A model generated the notes under the pieces. The model worked only from the letters and a program-made list of their open reading frames with translations. It was not told the origin of the DNA and did no database searches. Shown here in pieces: positions 1 to 11,645 of a stretch of DNA of 64,000 nt. The DNA is from Ciborinia camelliae (taxonomy: Eukaryota; Ascomycota; Leotiomycetes; Helotiales; Sclerotiniaceae). Made by a program: the position numbers and the translations under genes. Position 1 is the stretch's first letter. Each line of letters starts with the position of its first letter. The DNA lies in contig JANPYM010000006.1 of NCBI GenBank assembly GCA_025890175.1, positions 2,714,431 to 2,778,430 on the forward strand, read 5' to 3'.

Positions 1-1
1 T

Positions 2-1057
2 TCGAAAAATGAGCAGCCACAACTTGGAGAGCAAGAGAAAGCTCAACGGCGGCAGGCTCAACCACATCGGTTACATGAACAGCGGAGGCAAGAACATCAT
101 GAAGTTCCACATTCTGAAGAGGATGATCGAGGACGTCACAAACCAAGACGGAATCTAGACCTGTTCTGTTGTATCGGTGAATCGGATGATTCAAGTGCAC
201 CAAGACCTCAGCAAAAGCCACACGACGGACGTTCTTCTTCCCATGTCCCATCAAGTTCTCACATGTCAGATCATCTCGATGTACCACATCCAACAACTCG
301 TCCCCCCTCAAGACCTCGACCTTCTTCAAGGCCCCACACATCATCATCGAGGCCATCAACTTCCAAGCCGCCTGAAATGCTTCAACGTCCTACCATGGAG
401 CGGGATCCATCTTCAAGAACAGGAGAGTTCCTAGCTCACATACCTTCATCAGCAAGCCCTCAGACAACAGCTTCACTCCTGGCCGAATTGGCCAAACCCA
501 TTTCCGATGCTGATCTTCCTGGATTTATATACATGTTCTGGTTGACCGATGAAGGATTACCTACGGGACCTTCGGATGAAGCAGCTGGTTCTCTTCTAAC
601 CCCACCATCATCAAGATCCGGACCAGGTCATCGACGCACCTCGGATGTCCTCAACTCATTTACCTCCGCACCACCAGACAAGAAGCAAAAAACCATGCTT
701 CTAAAGATCGGTCGAGCCGAAAACGTTTTCGCCCGAATGCAACAGTGGAAAAAACAATGCGGCTACAATCTTTCGCTCATTCGCTACTACCCATATCACG
801 ATTCATCAAAACCACCATCGCGACACGCGAGCGAAAATGACGGCCCTAAAAAAGTGCCAAATGTGCACAAGGTCGAAAGATTGATTCACATTGAATTGAT
901 GGCCCGAAGGGTCAATTGTGGGAAGTGCAAAGCGTGCGGGAAAGAACATCGTGAGTGGTTCGAGGTGGATGCGGATCGTGAAGGTGTGGCCATGGTCGAT
1001 GAGGTTATTAAACGTTGGGTGGATTGGGCGGAGAAGGATGAGGCTGGGAGATGTTGA
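2..1057 (+). CDS. T5orf172 (DUF1766) domain protein, 5'-truncated at window edge
   Basis: An open frame runs from the first bases of the window to TGA at 1055-1057 with no stop, so the true start lies outside; the first in-window ATG is at 263. The N-terminal part is Ser/Pro/His-rich and probably disordered. The C-terminal ~110 residues read LLKIGRAENVFARMQQW, then a His/Tyr-rich stretch, KVERLIHIELMA, a CGKCKACGKEH cluster and HREWFEVD. That order (KIG..NV..R..QW, then the E-hE core and a Cys pair followed by EWF) is typical of the T5orf172 / Mug113-like DNA-binding domain of fungal proteins, a GIY-YIG-like fold. Role in fungi is not established. Family assignment is from motif recall. Confidence 0.8.
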   Translation, partial: SKNEQPQLGEQEKAQRRQAQPHRLHEQRRQEHHEVPHSEEDDRGRHKPRRNLDLFCCIGESDDSSAPRPQQKPHDGRSSSHVPSSSHMSDHLDVPHPTTRPPSRPRPSSRPHTSSSRPSTSKPPEMLQRPTMERDPSSRTGEFLAHIPSSASPQTTASLLAELAKPISDADLPGFIYMFWLTDEGLPTGPSDEAAGSLLTPPSSRSGPGHRRTSDVLNSFTSAPPDKKQKTMLLKIGRAENVFARMQQWKKQCGYNLSLIRYYPYHDSSKPPSRHASENDGPKKVPNVHKVERLIHIELMARRVNCGKCKACGKEHREWFEVDADREGVAMVDEVIKRWVDWAEKDEAGRC

Positions 1058-2984
1058 TCGGTGGGTTGATTGGTTGGTGGGTTGATGGGTAGATTGAGAT
1101 AGAGAGATAGAGAGCGTTAGAATTCCTACCTACCTAGGTAGGTTATATATATAGTACGTACGATTACCTTTTTTTCATCCCACTTGGTTCTGGTTCTTTG
1201 CAGCGATGCTATGCTTTACTGATCTGAATTGCTTATTCCTCATTCTATATCATTATCAATCTCAATATGTACGTATGTCATTATTTCATTATGTCATTAT
1301 TCTTCTGGTTCTTCTTGATCTGCTTCTTCTTGCTCTATATAAAAATACACTTGGACAGAACAGGACAGGACAGGGTAGTTCCCTTCCCTTCCCTTCCCTT
1401 CCCTTCCCTTCCGCACGGTACGGTACAGTACGGTACGGTATATGGATATGAAAATCGTGGCATTTGGGTAACCCCCCTTTTTGATATGGCACTCGTATTT
1501 GATGGTTCTGGTTCTGGTTTGTGTAATGCTATTTGGTGATTTGGTGATTTGGTGATTTGGTGCGTGTCTTGTGTTGAATGTGTGTGTGTGTATTTGTTTA
1601 TGTATTGTGAAAGAGTTAAGGTTGGTAGGGGGTAGGGGGTAGGGAGGGGGTAGGTAGGTAGATTAATATGTTGGGGGAAGTGGAGGAGGGGGAGGAGGGG
1701 GAGGAAGGGGAGGAATGATGAAACGGAAACGGAAACGGAAACTTGAAAGAGGGAATAGTTGAATGGTTGAATGAAAGTAAAATGGGAAATGGGAAGAATG
1801 GATGATATTGGGGGGGGGGGGGGGGGTGTGGTTGTTCATCTTGAATACCTTAANNNNNNNNNNGTGGTTGTTCATCTTGAATACCTTAAGGGGTGGGAAT
1901 GTGAATCACTGGATACTGGAGATACCGAAGATGCCGGAGATGGCAAAATGGGAAAATGGGAAAATAGTGGAATGGTAGAGTGGGAGGCATATGATGGCTT
2001 GTTTGTTTACTATTTGCTAATTACTATTTCCCTCTTCTTTTTCCTGCTTTGTTCCCTTTTTGTCAAGATCCAGGAGAGTGAGGGTGAGAGTGTTGGAGAG
2101 CTGTTTTGGTATGTAGGTATGCATTAATTACCCACCTACCTACCTACCTAGTAGTTACACTAGGTAGATTAAAATTTTAAATCTTGGATCTTGCGCAGTG
2201 GGTATGGTGCAAGATTTACAGAAGAAGATCGGAAGATTAATATGGGGGGTGTGGTGTGGTGTGGTGTGGTCGTTCATTTCATATACAATCGGGAGTTGGA
2301 AGGAATATATTTTGGTGGAAATGTGAATCTACCAGTGCATGCTGGAGATGGGAAAATGTTATCTGAGGGCTTGTTTGCTATTTTTTTCTTTGAATCTTTT
2401 CTGATGTTTGCATTTCATATAGTGATTCGAATTTTCCACTTCTATTTCTAAAGCTTGAGGTATATACTCATTATTTGTTGTGGGCAAATGAATTATGATT
2501 GTGGAAAGATATATTGTGTGGGAGGAAAGACTCTTGAGGTCATTGGAATTGGATGAATGAAGTTATGAATCGGAGATGTCTTGGATGGGTTTTGGGTGAT
2601 TAACATTTATATTCACATGTTTTTTTCAGTATGAGTCGCAATGACTCTCATCAACTGCAACTTCAATCATTTGTTTGTTCCGTATTATTCGAACAAAACC
2701 TTCCCTTCCCCATCCACATCCCCATCAACCACAGTCGTACAAACATTCCCGGTGATTCGAATGATACCTTCTCATCCCTATGAACCGTAACACAAACTAC
2801 AAGCGGACTATAAATCAACACCCTTTCTCTCCTCTTCAACTCCCAACTATCTATTTATCTATCTATTCATACAGCAGAATACATTCAAGATACTCAGCAT
2901 ATCACCAGCTCAAACAAATATTACATACAACAAGCCGAACAAATTTCCACCATCATTATCATCATCGCCATCCCCCTCATCAAA
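1058..2984. other. Intergenic, microsatellite-rich
   Basis: No convincing gene. Contains CCTACCTAGGTAGG (1125-1142), a CCCTT run near 1381-1410, CGGTA repeats, GGTAGGGGG and GGAGGGGGA tracts (1620-1715), four GGAAAC units near 1719-1741, a poly-G run (about 1810-1826) and TGTGG repeats near 2240-2270. The small frames here are low complexity. The last ~250 bases are probably the 5' region of the next gene. Confidence 0.6.
1854..1863. other. Assembly gap (10 N) flanked by an identical 26-bp sequence
   Basis: Ten Ns separate two perfect copies of a 26-bp sequence, 1828-1853 and 1864-1889 (beginning GTGGTTGTTCATC). The exact overlap on both sides, right after a poly-G run, suggests two contig ends that should have been merged rather than missing sequence. 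Confidence 0.85.
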
Positions 2985-3593
2985 ATGTCGTTCTACTACC
3001 CCTATCCCCAATACTTCGTACCCGCCATGCCACCCATGCCCATCTATCCCGCTACAGCAGTAACAGCAATCACAACTCCAATCGTTCACCAAAAACCAGG
3101 TTGGAACCCACTTCACGGACAAGATCCTAGAAGTGCACCGCCGGGCGTGGGAAATTCTGTCATGGGCTTTTCTACGGGTATGTATTATACTCCGGTGAGT
3201 GGCTTGAGTAGCTTTGATGATATAAAGGCATTCTTGACTAATCTTTTTGGCGACTTAGGTCTGGAGGTATCTGTGATGGGTTTGGGTGTAGGCATAGGAG
3301 GAGCTGCTAGGTCGTTGCCTATGCCTATGCCTATACCACCACCAAATCCTCCAAATACAAATTCTTGTTCGAATTGTCGAAATGGAAATGCAAATGCGAA
3401 TGCGAATGCGAATAATGCAAATTCTCCAACCTCCGGACCTCAACCAAGACCAAATTCCCCACCGAAATCCATTCTCAAACCATCGGGAGCTGTGTCATTT
3501 TCTTCCTCTCCTACGAAATCAAAAGATGTACCTCCGCTTAGTATTCTTACTCATGCAAACACGCATGCGAATGCGGATCGGCATCGTGACTGA
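2985..3593 (+). CDS. Hypothetical Pro/Tyr-rich small protein with Asn-Ala repeat
   Basis: 202-aa frame starting ATG at 2985 (context AAAATGTC) and ending TGA at 3591-3593. The N-terminus is rich in Tyr and Pro (MSFYYPYPQYF), a Pro-Met repeat (PMPMPIPPP) sits mid-protein, then NANANAN repeats and a Ser/Pro/Lys-rich tail. There is no recognisable domain, signal peptide or membrane helix. A candidate intron, 3178-3258, has GTATGT, a GACTAAT branch and TTAG; it is 81 nt, a multiple of three, so spliced (175 aa) and unspliced (202 aa) products both stay in frame. I do not recognise a function. Low-complexity content makes the call moderate. Confidence 0.5.
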   Translation: MSFYYPYPQYFVPAMPPMPIYPATAVTAITTPIVHQKPGWNPLHGQDPRSAPPGVGNSVMGFSTGMYYTPVSGLSSFDDIKAFLTNLFGDLGLEVSVMGLGVGIGGAARSLPMPMPIPPPNPPNTNSCSNCRNGNANANANANNANSPTSGPQPRPNSPPKSILKPSGAVSFSSSPTKSKDVPPLSILTHANTHANADRHRD

Positions 3594-4632
3594 TTAACCA
3601 AGGAAGAAAATACGTTTGGAAAGTGTTAGAGTTCGGGTTTGATTCGTCAAATCTTTACCGTGATGGGTTGGGAGGAATGTGGAGTTTTATGGGGAGTACT
3701 GTTGGGTAGGTAGGGCTTGGTAGGGGGTATTGCTTCTTAATTGCGAGGGAAAGAGGGAATGAGTGTCAGCCAGAGTCGAGTGGATGGCTTTTCTTTTGTA
3801 CTGTGGGGTTGGAGATTGGTTGCTTTTTGATACGATCCTAAAGAACTTGAAGCGAGCGAGTTTTAAGTCGATTAGATGGTCATATTGATGATGGAATTTT
3901 ACGGCCAATGTTAATGTGCCGTCTTTGTATTGGAAATTGGCAAGGAGAGAATATACATGGTTTTATTAATGCTTTTCAGGACTTCTGTTTGTGTCTCTAT
4001 CATCCATGGGCCTCTTTTCGCTATTCATGTAGCTTTGTAAAACCTCCTATTGCTTCCCCAAAAAGCTCGCAACTAGGTATCATAGGTCAATGATACCTCA
4101 TCGGCTTTATCGTCTTAACTCAGAATGAATGTAAATGTATGGGCTGATTGGGTTATTTGGTAAGTTACTTCGGATTATTTTTGCAGTGCTCTGTTTGATG
4201 TGTAACCAATGATACGTGTTCGTCACGGAGGGGTACATGGTGTGCCTTCCAGTTTGGAGCCGTCGTGCTTCACCTCTTCGCAATTGGATCATTCTCCACT
4301 GTTAAGCCCAATATCAAATCAAATTGTCCATGTCCTACTTCAGCAAGTTTGTACACCCAAATATAGCAGCAGATAACCCGCAAGGGTCTAACCCAATTTG
4401 GGAGGATTGTGATTGCAGGTGTGCAAGGGTTGATTAGAACTACGATCATGAGGCTATACAGACCATATAGTGGCACCTGCCATATTGATCTCTAACACCG
4501 ACAAACTGATGTAACCTACTACAAGAATTACAATCTTCACTAAATGCAAACTTCACCCTGAATAACTTTCTCAACCTCATTGAAGTCTTACAAATTTTCA
4601 TCACTCATTGATCTGAGCTTATTATTCATATA
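3594..4632. other. Intergenic
   Basis: About 1 kb between the small Asn/Ala protein and the HET relic. Only short overlapping frames on both strands; no domain signature or repeat of note. It probably holds the 3' UTR of the former and the promoter of the latter. Confidence 0.5.
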
Positions 4633-7085
4633 ATGGATTCCATGGAGACGCATTCCAGTCCAACTCCAGATCATCTTGATGATTCTTAGAATGATGGTAG
4701 TCATGTGGGAGAGTCCAACGATGAAGAATGGGAAAAGAAATGCTCGATATGCAAATACCTACAAGTAAAGGAAAAGCAAAGGACTTTTACTCTTCCAGAC
4801 TGGGAACTAAAGCGGAGTAATTACCAGTTCTTCCACAAAAAGTGTACCAGTTGCTTGGACATTTCTACAGAATCACTTTGCAAGATATGCAATCACATGA
4901 GGCTTGGACACATCGCAAGATGCTTCATTGGCTCTTCAGATGAACCAACGAGGGATTTCAGATATGACATTGGTTCTATCCATGATTTGGAGGAGCGCTC
5001 TGCGTATTGCCAGACTTGTCGTACATTCGCAGACGTAGCGACTCCGATGGCAACTCAGAATGGTATTTCATTGGAAACAAAGTTGTAATAACAGTGAGCG
5101 ATGAGATTTCCAGAACGTGGAATAGATGCACCTTTTTTATTCAAGTGTTTCTCGACACTTTAGATATCAAATTTAACAAGAGTAAGCAACCTACCTCGTT
5201 TTCTTTTGTTGAATTTTCTGAATATCATGGAGTATAATTCATGATTCGTCCACTTCTAAGTCAGAGATCGAAACTGACCTATGCCTCATAGCCATAAAAC
5301 GATTCATTGGAACCGTAGATAAAGAAACTGGAGAAAGGCTGTTATCTCTGCGAAGACCAACACCACTTGTTAATTGGCATACGATCTCCGCCTGGATGAA
5401 TGGGTGTGATTGGCAAAATATCCAAACTAATACTGTCTACAAAAAGAAGATGGATCCGACATCATTAAATCGATTTCGGGTCATAGATATTAAGGGGAAA
5501 TGCGTGAAATTTGCTTCTTTAGACTGCAAGTTTGCTGCTTTGAGCTATGTATGGGGAGGGGGAGACCTCGGCTTACAAGCAACTACGAAAAATATCAATA
5601 TGCTTGGCCAAGAGGGCTCTTTAACACGTCTAATAGTTCCGAAAACAATCAAGGACGCGATAAATGCTTGTTGCATCTTGAATATCCCATTTCTGTGGGT
5701 GGACAGGCTCTGCATATTGCAGGACGAACTCCCCGACCAAAAAGCAATCCACCTAGAAGCCATGGGCCAAATATATGGCCTATCTTAAATTACGTTGGTT
5801 GCCATGGCAGGAGATAATCTCAATCACGGTCTTCCTGGAACGAGCGGAAGAAACCGAGTACCACTGTTTGGGACAGTTAAAACCCAAGGTATATATTTGT
5901 CAGAACAGTGGGAAGACTTCGGAACCATACTTGGTCATTCAAAGTGGCATACTCGAGGATGGACATTTCAAGAGGCCATACTTGCGTCAAGGTTACTCTT
6001 TTTTTCCCGAAAAAGGGGCGTTTTATAATTGTCTCAAATGTTGCGACAAATTTGAAAGCGAAGATACTCATGCAGGCCCGTACATCGGCTTTTCAGGTAC
6101 TTCAAAGATTTCGTACTGTAAATTGGTGCCTGGATATACCAAAAGAACCCTTACTTATCAACAAGATATAATCAACGCTTTTTCTGGTATCATGCACTCC
6201 AGATATGGCTCGCAGAACCATTGTGGCTTACCTTTCAACAATTTTACTCGGGCTATTCTTTGGAAGACAGCAGATGGAAAATATCCCTGGCGGCGTGAGT
6301 CTCTGATGGATCGCTTTCCATCGTGGTCATGGTCTTCCATTGTCAATGGAATAATATATGACAATGGTCTGGTAGCCGGGCAAGATATCATCCCATCTCT
6401 TGCACAATATGCAATCCTCCTCTCAAACGACAATGGGATGCCCCTAACAATACTTCCGAATGTACCTGGGAGTGAGTACGGGGGTTTCAATCCAGCTGTA
6501 TGGAGAACCTCTAGTAGACTTACTATTTTATTGGCCTGGAAAGAGGGATGCTTCCCCGGTGAGCTTCCAGAAGCGCTGAATGCAAATGCAACATGGCAGC
6601 AATATGACAATATTGTTCGTAAGAGATGGACAAGCCTCGCCGATATGTGTGACGAAGCACACTGTTTTACCCGGGGAACAATGTCACGCCACTGGGAAAA
6701 TGTTCAACATGAAAAGTCTCCGGACGAAATCCAACAGTTTTATCAAGACAAGTGCATCTTAGTTCATACCCAGTCGCTAAAAGCTTATATAAGATTTTCG
6801 GAAGCAAATAACTCTTATTATATTCTTCGGAACAAAGAAGGCCAAGGGATAGGCTGGCTACAGCATAATTCTGTTAATTGGGAATAGATTTCTGATGTAC
6901 TTCATGAAAATGATATTGTGGAATTTGACGCTCTGGCTCTTTCCATTCCATTTACAACCATGAGGTCGGATTGTCTTCCAAAATCTCACTTTCCTGAATC
7001 TACGTTCAGTCCCGAGCCAGCGAATTGGTTTAACTCGGAGGGGAACAACCTCTCTTGGCAGCACAGTCGCAATGATGTCTATTAG
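4633..7085 (+). pseudogene. HET (heterokaryon incompatibility) domain gene, broken
   Basis: HET landmarks appear in order: FAALSYVWG (near 5537), VPKTIKDAI..C, FLWVDRLCILQD (near 5690), M.QIYG, VAMAGDN..HGLPGTSG, TRGWTFQEAILASRLLFF (near 5960), YTKRTLTYQQDIINAFSGI and FPSWSWS (near 6320). The N-terminal part is Cys-rich (KCSICKYL, SLCKICNH). Lesions: TAG at 4687-4689, 18 codons after ATG 4633; a frame change near 5080; TAA at 5786-5788; a seven-T run at 5999-6005 where six would keep frame; TAG at 6885-6887, after which the frame stays open to 7085. A normal intron (5182-5264, GTAAGC..TCAG) probably remains. HET proteins trigger cell death after non-self fusion; this copy cannot make a full protein unless several errors are artefacts. 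Confidence 0.85.
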
Positions 7086-8584
7086 TTTCATAAGTTACAA
7101 ATTAATTTGATGATTGTAATTACCGATTCCAATGGTATCAGTAGGCGTGTAGCTCTAGCAAACGCTTTTCTGAAAATTTGGGTCGATTTTGAACCCCAGT
7201 TTCATACCTTTATCATTGGCTAGTTCCAACTTGTGTGTTCGAAACTTCGATAGTGCATGTGTTGTCATGTTGTCATGTTGGCATATGTAACTGAGACAAG
7301 GATAGAAAATTTAATAGTATTAGTGATAGTATGAAAGGATATTGGGCTGATGTTATACGTGCCGTTCTGAATGCGGCGTAGAGACTTTCTAGACTCGTCA
7401 GGAAAGAAGAATTGTGTAGATTTCAGTTTGGATTTCTCAGAAATGCAGCAATAATTTATTTTTTATCTTAACAATTGCTAGGAAAAAAGAACGATAACAG
7501 AAATTTTGAAGATTACAGTTTGGTTTGCACTTTGTGCAAGAATTCATTAAGAATTCACTTTTTATTATAGGAATCTTAATAATAGCTACCAGAAACAATA
7601 ATAGAAGTTTTCAAAATAAGAGACGAATTCAGGAGTGAATAGGTAGGTATCTTATGCAACTGACAGATAAGCGAGATTTCCTTTTCTTATATATCTTTCC
7701 CGCAAACAAATCGTACTCTTCACTTCCACCATCAAACATAAAGGAAAGTTCCTTGTTTAGCTGTTGAGTTCAGACATCCACTCCCGACTTGGTAAAACCA
7801 AGCTCGCGTCGGAAAACAAGATATATCATCGTTCCTAAACAATTCAAGCAGCTCGGCAACAAGAGCACCATAGAGCGCGACCAAAGCCATAATTTCCGCC
7901 CCTGTCCCCGTTGCCCCTTTGTCACCTTTTCTCCAGCCTCTTTCTCCACCATCGCCAGCTTGGGTTGCTTCCCAGGCCGCATCAATGGCAAAGTTTACAA
8001 CATCTCTTAGACCCCGAATCAGTCTATTGTAGAGAGATCATATTAAGGCAGCCTTGACGCCATGATATGGAGTAAAATATCGCGAGAGTATATATGTACG
8101 TGCCGTTCTGATGACACGGTTGATATCTCTTTTCGAGCCACCGCTACATGGCGTATAACACAAGCGTCGTAACCTTGGATAGGTAGTGTCGCAACACTTG
8201 AATATGAAAAATAATCGTAAGATGCAGGCTCCATCTCAGTAATATACCACATAAAAGTGGTGTGACAGATTCCAAAAGATAATCACAATAGCGGAGTGTT
8301 GAACCGCTCAGGAGATAAAACTTCATTAAAACCTCATTTATGGAAACCTGCCACGATAACATATCCAAGTTGACAATGAACAGATACCAGGACTCAATAA
8401 GAATCGACCATATTCCCATCAACTCCACATTAGATATCCCAAAAAGATAGTCCATCGGACTAAATTTAATTCCTCACCATCTCAGAATCCCAAGATCAAG
8501 ATAGACTATCCACCAATCTAATCTCCAAACTCTCCAATGCTGAAGGATGAACTCACCCAACAATACAAACCAACCTCCAAAATC
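7086..8584. other. Intergenic with a possible coding relic (7732-8037, minus)
   Basis: No clear gene. On the minus strand 8037-7732 is a 102-codon open frame without ATG that reads like real protein (RLIRGLRDVVNFAIDAAW; later IMALVALYGALVAELLEL); I do not recognise it, and it could be a leftover exon. The rest (7086-7730 and 8040-8584) shows only short overlapping frames. Confidence 0.3.
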
Positions 8585-9792
8585 TCATCTCTGAACCCAG
8601 CCCCCCTCAACCGCCTTCAACAGCGGACTCTCCACAGCTCCAACAACCATCTCCAGTACCTCTGGCTTCAACTTCGTCTTATACTTCTCCCCCTGCAACA
8701 TTCCCACCCCCACACAAACAATATTTAAACCCATACCGCCTTTCTTCTTTCCATCCATCGCCTTCCCATCTGCGACCTCTTCAATCTTCACCAATCCATT
8801 GGTCACATCCCGACCCATCACCTCTCCACCAGCAACCTCCGCACCCGTCAAAAATTCCAACATAGCACTCATAGTTCCCCCCGAACTAATCACATCATCA
8901 ATCAAAGCGATTCTCTTCCCCCTGATCAACGAGAGAAGATTCGGATCAAGATAGACAAAGGGTTCATCATCTGCCGTGTTGAAAATACAGGATATTTTCG
9001 TATTCAGCTGGTCGCCATACCATGGTTTATGGGAATAGCCCCAGGGGATATGACGATCTTTTTTTAATCAATACCGATTAGCATGTTCTTTTTCCTCGCT
9101 TAGAACTCAAAGAAATAGGGACTCATTTTTCGCTTCCACCACTCTAGAAAATAATTGAAAAGGAGTGCCAATCCATGCGAATATCCTTTCTTACTAATCC
9201 ACAAGCAAAATAAGGAAATAAAAGGAGGGGTCAATAATCGAAGAAGAAAAAAAAATCACACACCAAAGCCCAACTCCTCAGCCACAAAAGGCGCCAAAAC
9301 AAGGCCACCAGTGGGAAGTCCCATGACAACCTCGGGTTCAAATCTCCTAATCTTGCGCGCCACGATCCTCGCCAACTCCCTCACCACAGTCAGAGAAGCA
9401 TGCGGCAATGCCAACGAACACACGGCGATATCATCCGTGGTGGCGCCCAAAGGTCGAATGGGGAGAAGCAGGCTGGTGTCCGAGGTGAGAGGGGCAGCGT
9501 AGGAGTATTGATACGGGGGGACTGTGGAGTAGGGGAGAGAGGGGACCGAGGAGGTCGGGATTGTTTCTTGCCAGTAGCTGGTCGTGGGGCGAGTGAAGTG
9601 TTTGTGGATGATGGGTCCGATGGCTTCGTAGGGGTAGTGGGGAATGGGATGGCTGGATGAGGCTGTGGTATCACTGGTAGATGAAGATGGCTGTCCTGGG
9701 GGTGCGTTATTGAAACTCTGTGTCTCTAGTTCATCTTGTTGTGTAGTCCTAACCGGAGCGGCATCTATAGAAAGCCGAGATGTAACCAACAT
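8585..9792 (-). CDS. Phosphoribosyltransferase-domain protein, one intron
   Basis: Two exons: 9792-9264 and 9057-8585, joined by a 206-nt intron (GTGTGT donor, GCTAAT branch, AAAG acceptor); the join reads ELGF-D-RHIPWGYSHKPW and gives 333 aa. The C-terminal half has the type I PRTase PRPP loop IALIDDVISSGGTM (about residues 226-239). Upstream are the usual core elements: DIAVCSLALPHASLTVV, then EPEVVMGLPTGGLVLAPFVA and the flexible-loop region. The first ~90 residues are Ser/Thr/Pro-rich and variable. Substrate is unknown; type I PRTases transfer ribose-5-phosphate from PRPP to a base. No signal peptide is seen, so it is probably cytosolic. Start ATG 9792 is the first in frame. Confidence 0.85.
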
Positions 9793-10322
9793 CTTGACTT
9801 ACGTTTCCAAAATATCTTGAACTGTGAAGGATTCTGAATAAGCAACGATGGAATAATAGAAGAATCACAAGAGTGATAGAAGAAAAGAACCACGCTTTTA
9901 AAAAGAAAATTCTCTCGGTCGAACAGGAAACTGAATCATTCTTTGTAACCCGGGTGGGTGCGGAGATTATTTTGCGAAACTTCTTGGTCACACGAACTTG
10001 GTGAATGTGCCACGCAGGTTCATGATCACAAGATCGTACGAAAGAAATGAAATACTAATATAAACTATGCTAAATGTGGGGAATGTGTCATTTAGATGTT
10101 TGAGAAATGCGTTACGTGGTGAAAACTAGGAAAAAGAATTCTTTTACTACCCAAAAGTCACAATGAATCATTAAAGCTCTTCGTATCAAGAAAATTGCTT
10201 GAGAGAAGGCACCAATGCAGGCAAGTGAAGAGTGATGTGTTGCTCTCGGAGATATTAACAATCATCTGAAGGCTTGAAAGAATACTCCGATGCCGTGGTT
10301 TATTTCATTAGAGCCGCATACT
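9793..10322. other. Intergenic, probable promoter of the PRTase gene
   Basis: About 530 bases upstream of the minus-strand PRTase start and downstream of the next minus-strand gene. An overlapping 80-aa frame (9749-9991, minus) is out of frame with the PRTase and looks like leader sequence. Nothing else is seen. Confidence 0.4.
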
Positions 10323-10973
10323 TCAAAATGCAAGCTGAGATAGAGAGCGCTCATGCCCAACAGTCTTAGACTTATCCATCTCAGAAGTAACATCATTTTT
10401 CCGATCATCCCATCCTACACCTTTACACCCACCCGAAGAAACTCCATGACAAGGCTTTTCATGACCACTTTCAGCGGTTGTAATTTCTAAATCTTCGCTG
10501 CTCCGCTTGACTGGTAAGACTTCCGAGCTCCATACATATCCCTGCACGACAATCTCTGGCTCCGGTTGCCAATCCATGCCATCCTTCCTCTCAACATTAT
10601 GTGAGCCATCATCGCTGTCATCGCCGCTGTTTTCATCATCTGGCAACCATTCTTCTATCCTCTCTATATGAGATCTCAGAGATGTGAGAAGGTACTCTTT
10701 CAGGTGCTTAGATTTGACAAGGAAATGATGATTAGGTCGATGCCACATGGCAGCTTGATTCGCTGGATGGGCCGCAAGATTATTCCGGCGATGGGTCCTT
10801 TGAGTGCAGTAGCGACTATCTTGGATACGGTAATGACCCAAGTGAGAATTTCTCTGATGGCTTCGAGCCGATGAAAACTGGGCATGGGATGCGTCTCGTT
10901 GTTCATGGTCATAATTAGATTCATCATGGTGCCACCTGGTACGTCTGTTTCTATCGCCACTACCCATGGTCAC
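10323..10973 (-). CDS. Hypothetical charged protein
   Basis: Single 216-aa frame, ATG 10973 to stop at 10323. The N-terminal third is Arg/His/Gln-rich (MTMGSGDRNRRTRWHHDES). The middle has a helical stretch (HLKEYLLTSLRSHIERIEEW) followed by an acidic run (LPDDENSGDDSDDG). The C-terminus is Ser/Lys/Glu-rich. No signal peptide, membrane segment or known domain. Length without stops and biased composition favour a real but fast-evolving gene. Function unknown. Confidence 0.45.
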   Translation of the reverse strand: MTMGSGDRNRRTRWHHDESNYDHEQRDASHAQFSSARSHQRNSHLGHYRIQDSRYCTQRTHRRNNLAAHPANQAAMWHRPNHHFLVKSKHLKEYLLTSLRSHIERIEEWLPDDENSGDDSDDGSHNVERKDGMDWQPEPEIVVQGYVWSSEVLPVKRSSEDLEITTAESGHEKPCHGVSSGGCKGVGWDDRKNDVTSEMDKSKTVGHERSLSQLAF

Positions 10974-11645
10974 ATCGTGGATTGATCAGGTATCAAATAA
11001 AATGAGAAATAGGCCTGATAAAACATTGGTAGTGATATCTATCTTTGAGTGATGGATATCCGACGAAAGTTCTGGTAGGGCCAATAAAATCTCAGCTCAA
11101 TGAGCTTTAGGTTCGTTTCGAATAGGCATTGTCCTGTGACAAAGTAGCCTGGATTAGATATTTCAATGATTGCCATGGAACATAAAGGTTATTTCGAGAA
11201 TCTTAAAAGTAACAATCGTAATAACATATACGTCAGGGTGTCCGAAAGTCCGGGCTGCAGTCCAATAATGAGATGTTTCTCATTCTTGGATTCGTCTGGA
11301 AGATTGGAAAAGCGTTTGAAAAATTAAATGAATCTATTGAAAAGATCAACTCATCCTCAAAGATTAATAGGGGTTTCAAAAATTAAAGGCTTAGGTCTGG
11401 TTTGCTGGCCCGGACTATTGGATACCCTGCTATACACACTTTGACCAGCCAGTAGTGTACCGTTCCTCAATTCTTTCTCCAGTAACCTCCCGCCACGGTC
11501 TTGACATTGACGTATGGGAAGATTTGATATAGAAATATCACCTTCGCGGACTAAGGCTCAGTTATATCTGAGACATACCTGTACGGTGCGCCTCCAAGAT
11601 TACAGAAAAATCTGTATTCTAATCCATATGAATGGTCCATGACAT
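10974..11645. other. Intergenic
   Basis: About 670 bases between two minus-strand genes: 3' region of the Zn2Cys6 gene and promoter of the hypothetical gene. No repeat or RNA gene seen. Confidence 0.4.

Noticed and set aside
5545..6610. Minus-strand frames opposite the HET region
   Set aside because: Shadows of the plus-strand HET coding sequence, which carries the motifs.
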